Below are positions 44,383 to 46,226 of a DNA stretch of 46,226 nucleotides, piece after piece. Every line of letters starts with the position of its first letter. The first letter of the stretch is position 1. The position numbers and the translations under genes are program-made. Source of the DNA: Planctomycetota bacterium (lineage in GTDB: Bacteria; Planctomycetota; UBA1135; UBA2386). The notes beneath the pieces are model-generated. The model had not been told where the DNA came from. It searched no databases and saw only the letters and a program-made list of their open reading frames with translations. Where the stretch lies: assembly GCA_016794425.1 (NCBI GenBank), contig JAEUHR010000015.1, positions 1 through 46,226 of the forward strand, given 5' to 3'.

Positions 44383-45936
44383 ATGAACCTCGCCCAAGTC
44401 GCGCGCCTGCTGGCGGGTTTCGCCGCGCTGCTGACGCTGGCGCAAGTCGTGCCGCTGGTGTTCGCGCTGGCGGAACCGGCGACGGAACGCCTGGCACCGG
44501 TGGCTGGCTTCGTCGGCAGCATGGTGATCGGCACCATCGTGGCGACGCTGTTGTGGCTCGCCGGGCGCCGCAGCAACGGCGAGACCTTCCGCAAGGAAGC
44601 GATCGCTGTCGCCGGCCTCTCGTGGTTCCTGGCCGGCCTGCTCGGCGCGCTGCCGTTCGTCTGGTCGGGCCTGCTGCCGAATCCGGTCGATGCCGTGTTC
44701 GAGGCCACTAGCGGACTCACGACCTGCGGCGCGACCATGCTCGGCAGCGGCAGCAATGCCGCGATCGCCGACGTGCCGCGCAGCCTGCTACTCTGGCGCG
44801 CGCTGACGCAGTGGATCGGCGGCATCGGCATCGTCCTGGTGTTCGTGGCCCTGCTGCCCGCGATGGGCGTCACCGGCAAGAACCTGCTGTCGTCGGAGTC
44901 GGTGGCCGTCGGCACCGATTCGTTCCAGGTGCGCGCGATCGAGCGGGCACGCCTGGTCGCCGTCATCTATGCGCTCCTGACCGCGCTGTGCACCGTGCTG
45001 CTGGTCGCGATCGGCGGCTACGGCTGGTTCGACGCGGTCTGCCAGGCGTTCGCGGCGCTGGCGACCGGCGGGTATTCGACGCGCGCGTCGATCGCCGAGT
45101 TCGACAGCCTCGGTGGTGAGATCGTGCTGACCGTGTTCATGTTCCTGGCCGGTGCCAGCTTCGCGATGATCGCGACGCATTGGCGCAGCGGCTGGCGCTG
45201 CGCCGTCGCACTGGCCCGCAGCGGCGAGTTCCGGATGTACGCGCTGGTCACCGCTGCAGTGGTCGGCAGCGTGACGTTCACGCTGGTCTCCCGCGGCCTG
45301 CCGTTCGGAACGGCGTTGCGGCAGGCGTCGTTCAACGGCGTCAGCATCTTGACGTCGACCGGCTTCGCGACAGCCGACTTCCAGGTTTGGCCGCCGCTGG
45401 CGACGCTGGTGCTGTTCTGCGCGATGTTCGTCGGTGGCTGCACCGGCTCCACCGCGGGCGGCATCAAGCAGGTGCGCCTGCTGGTGACGTTGAAGCTGGT
45501 CGCCTACACCATCCGCCACTTCGTGCGGCCAAAGAGCGTCGAACGCCTGAAGCTGGACGACGAAGTCCTGCCGGCCTCGACCATCTCGACGATCCTCTGC
45601 GTCGTACTGCTGTGGCTCGTCTGCGTCGTGCTCAGCGCACTCGTGATCTCACTCGACGACCGGCTCAACTTCGTCGCGGCCTTGACCACGAGCGCCAGCA
45701 TGCAGGGTTCGTGCGGCCCCGCGCTGACGCTGGTCGACCCGTTCGCGGCTGCGGATGTGCTGTTGCACGGCGGCACGGCCCCCACCCTGGCGGCGACCGC
45801 CAATGTCGGTCCGTTCGGCGGCTTCGGGGAACTGGCGTCGTGGACCAAGGCCGTGCTGGTCTTCCAGATGGTGCTGGGCCGTCTGGAACTGCTCACGGTC
45901 CTCGCGCTGTTCGCACCCAGCCTCTGGCGACGCTAA
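44383..45936 (+). CDS. trkH: TrkH family potassium uptake protein
   Basis: A 517-residue membrane-embedded K+ translocating subunit. About ten to twelve hydrophobic helices are seen. The four pseudo-repeated pore loops are recognisable: [31 protein letters not shown] and [10 protein letters not shown], each with the filter Gly region. The [12 protein letters not shown] segment after the third pore is the intramembrane loop and gating region of TrkH/KtrB. It needs a cytosolic TrkA/KtrA regulator, not seen here but possibly outside the window. The start is the first ATG and lies close to a -10-like box. Confidence 0.92.
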   Translation: MNLAQVARLLAGFAALLTLAQVVPLVFALAEPATERLAPVAGFVGSMVIGTIVATLLWLAGRRSNGETFRKEAIAVAGLSWFLAGLLGALPFVWSGLLPNPVDAVFEATSGLTTCGATMLGSGSNAAIADVPRSLLLWRALTQWIGGIGIVLVFVALLPAMGVTGKNLLSSESVAVGTDSFQVRAIERARLVAVIYALLTALCTVLLVAIGGYGWFDAVCQAFAALATGGYSTRASIAEFDSLGGEIVLTVFMFLAGASFAMIATHWRSGWRCAVALARSGEFRMYALVTAAVVGSVTFTLVSRGLPFGTALRQASFNGVSILTSTGFATADFQVWPPLATLVLFCAMFVGGCTGSTAGGIKQVRLLVTLKLVAYTIRHFVRPKSVERLKLDDEVLPASTISTILCVVLLWLVCVVLSALVISLDDRLNFVAALTTSASMQGSCGPALTLVDPFAAADVLLHGGTAPTLAATANVGPFGGFGELASWTKAVLVFQMVLGRLELLTVLALFAPSLWRR

Positions 45937-45967
45937 CCACCTAACTGGTGCTTTCCGTGGACCACGC

Positions 45968-46225
45968 TCATGCCGCCGCGCCGCAAGTGCCGGTGCCGTC
46001 CGTGCTGGTCGGGTGGATCGACAGCCCGCGCCAGTCCTGCCGCCATGCCAGCAGTTCCTGGGCTTCCAGGTTGCGCTGGAGCAGACGCAGCACGACGCCA
46101 GGCGCCAGCTGCTGCGGCTCGTGGTTGGTGCGCGGCCGGCACCAGTTGCGGTAGGCGGCGAACAGGTCCAGCTGCCGGCGCAGGTAGCGCGCCTGCTTGC
46201 TCGCCAGCCACGACCGCCGGCGCAG
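45968..46225 (-). CDS. C-terminal end of a gene cut by the right edge (possibly transposase-like)
   Basis: An 85-residue open end in a minus-strand frame, running to the window edge with no start inside. It is convincing as protein: basic helix, DLFAAYRNWCRPRTNHEPQQ, then APGVVLRLLQRNLEAQELLAWRQDWRGLSIHP. The F-x-x-Y-R-N-W-x-R-P-R pattern resembles C-terminal parts of DDE transposase or integrase-related proteins, which would make this the tail of a mobile-element gene. That is recall without a search, so the family is tentative. It is convergent to trkH with 31 bases between. Confidence 0.5.
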   Translation of the reverse strand: MRRRSWLASKQARYLRRQLDLFAAYRNWCRPRTNHEPQQLAPGVVLRLLQRNLEAQELLAWRQDWRGLSIHPTSTDGTGTCGAAA

Positions 46226-46226
46226 C

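Noticed and set aside
45946..45958. CACC-TAACT-GGTG inverted repeat after trkH
   Set aside because: Only a four-bp stem; too weak to call a terminator.
45933..46211. 92-residue minus-strand frame and a 68-residue plus-strand frame at the right edge
   Set aside because: Both are shadows of the more protein-like partial frame ending at 45968; they show no motifs and unusual composition.

Overview
The window is a GC-rich (visibly near 70%) bacterial chromosome segment packed with about 36 protein genes. I see no rRNA, tRNA, CRISPR array, prophage or complete insertion sequence. The organism is most likely a high-GC planctomycete, or a relative with similar gene architecture. This rests on a sigma factor fused through a membrane helix to carboxypeptidase-regulatory repeats, an orphan ExbD, a TPR protein with a Pro/Ala linker, a HEAT-repeat protein and a very large Gly-rich surface lipoprotein. 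It is an inference from gene content only. No stretch without a gene exceeds 300 bases; the two longest gaps (31351-31609 and 39969-40259) are described.

Left part (1-9.4 kb): the 3' end of a molybdenum hydroxylase FAD subunit is followed by a small Cys-rich protein and an unknown beta-rich protein. Then come the sigma-TM fusion, an SGNH hydrolase, and a leftward pair made of a secreted S9 dipeptidyl peptidase and an Asp/Asn beta-hydroxylase. An M17 leucyl aminopeptidase is divergent to that pair.

Middle-left (9.4-23.7 kb): ExbD, a TPR protein and a sterol-desaturase-type hydroxylase precede a translationally coupled module of YfiR, a CHASE8-type hybrid histidine kinase and a TonB-dependent receptor. 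After these come a cysteine-desulfurase-like PLP enzyme, a DUF2911 protein, a TVP38-type membrane protein, a YdcF-type protein and an atypical pyruvate kinase.

Centre (23.7-31.4 kb): a compact arginine operon, argR-argC-argB-argD-argF-argG-argH followed by a short N-acetylglutamate synthase. Most junctions overlap by 1-8 bases or have no gap. Two ARG-box-like palindromes, exactly 21 bp apart centre to centre, overlap the promoter and start of argR, which predicts autoregulation of the whole unit. argJ lies separately at 35.2 kb, behind a 3.5-kb Gly-rich lipoprotein gene and a long hairpin. Operon plus argJ give every enzyme from glutamate to arginine except carbamoyl-phosphate synthase.

Right part (36.4-46.2 kb): a LysM lipoprotein with TrmO, phosphatidylserine decarboxylase, a HEAT-repeat protein, a glycosyltransferase, a B12-binding radical SAM enzyme, a sarcosine-oxidase-type flavoenzyme, a TrkH potassium transporter, and the C-terminal end of a gene cut by the right edge. 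Several genes carry a -10-like hexamer 7-8 nt before the start codon, suggesting leaderless transcripts.
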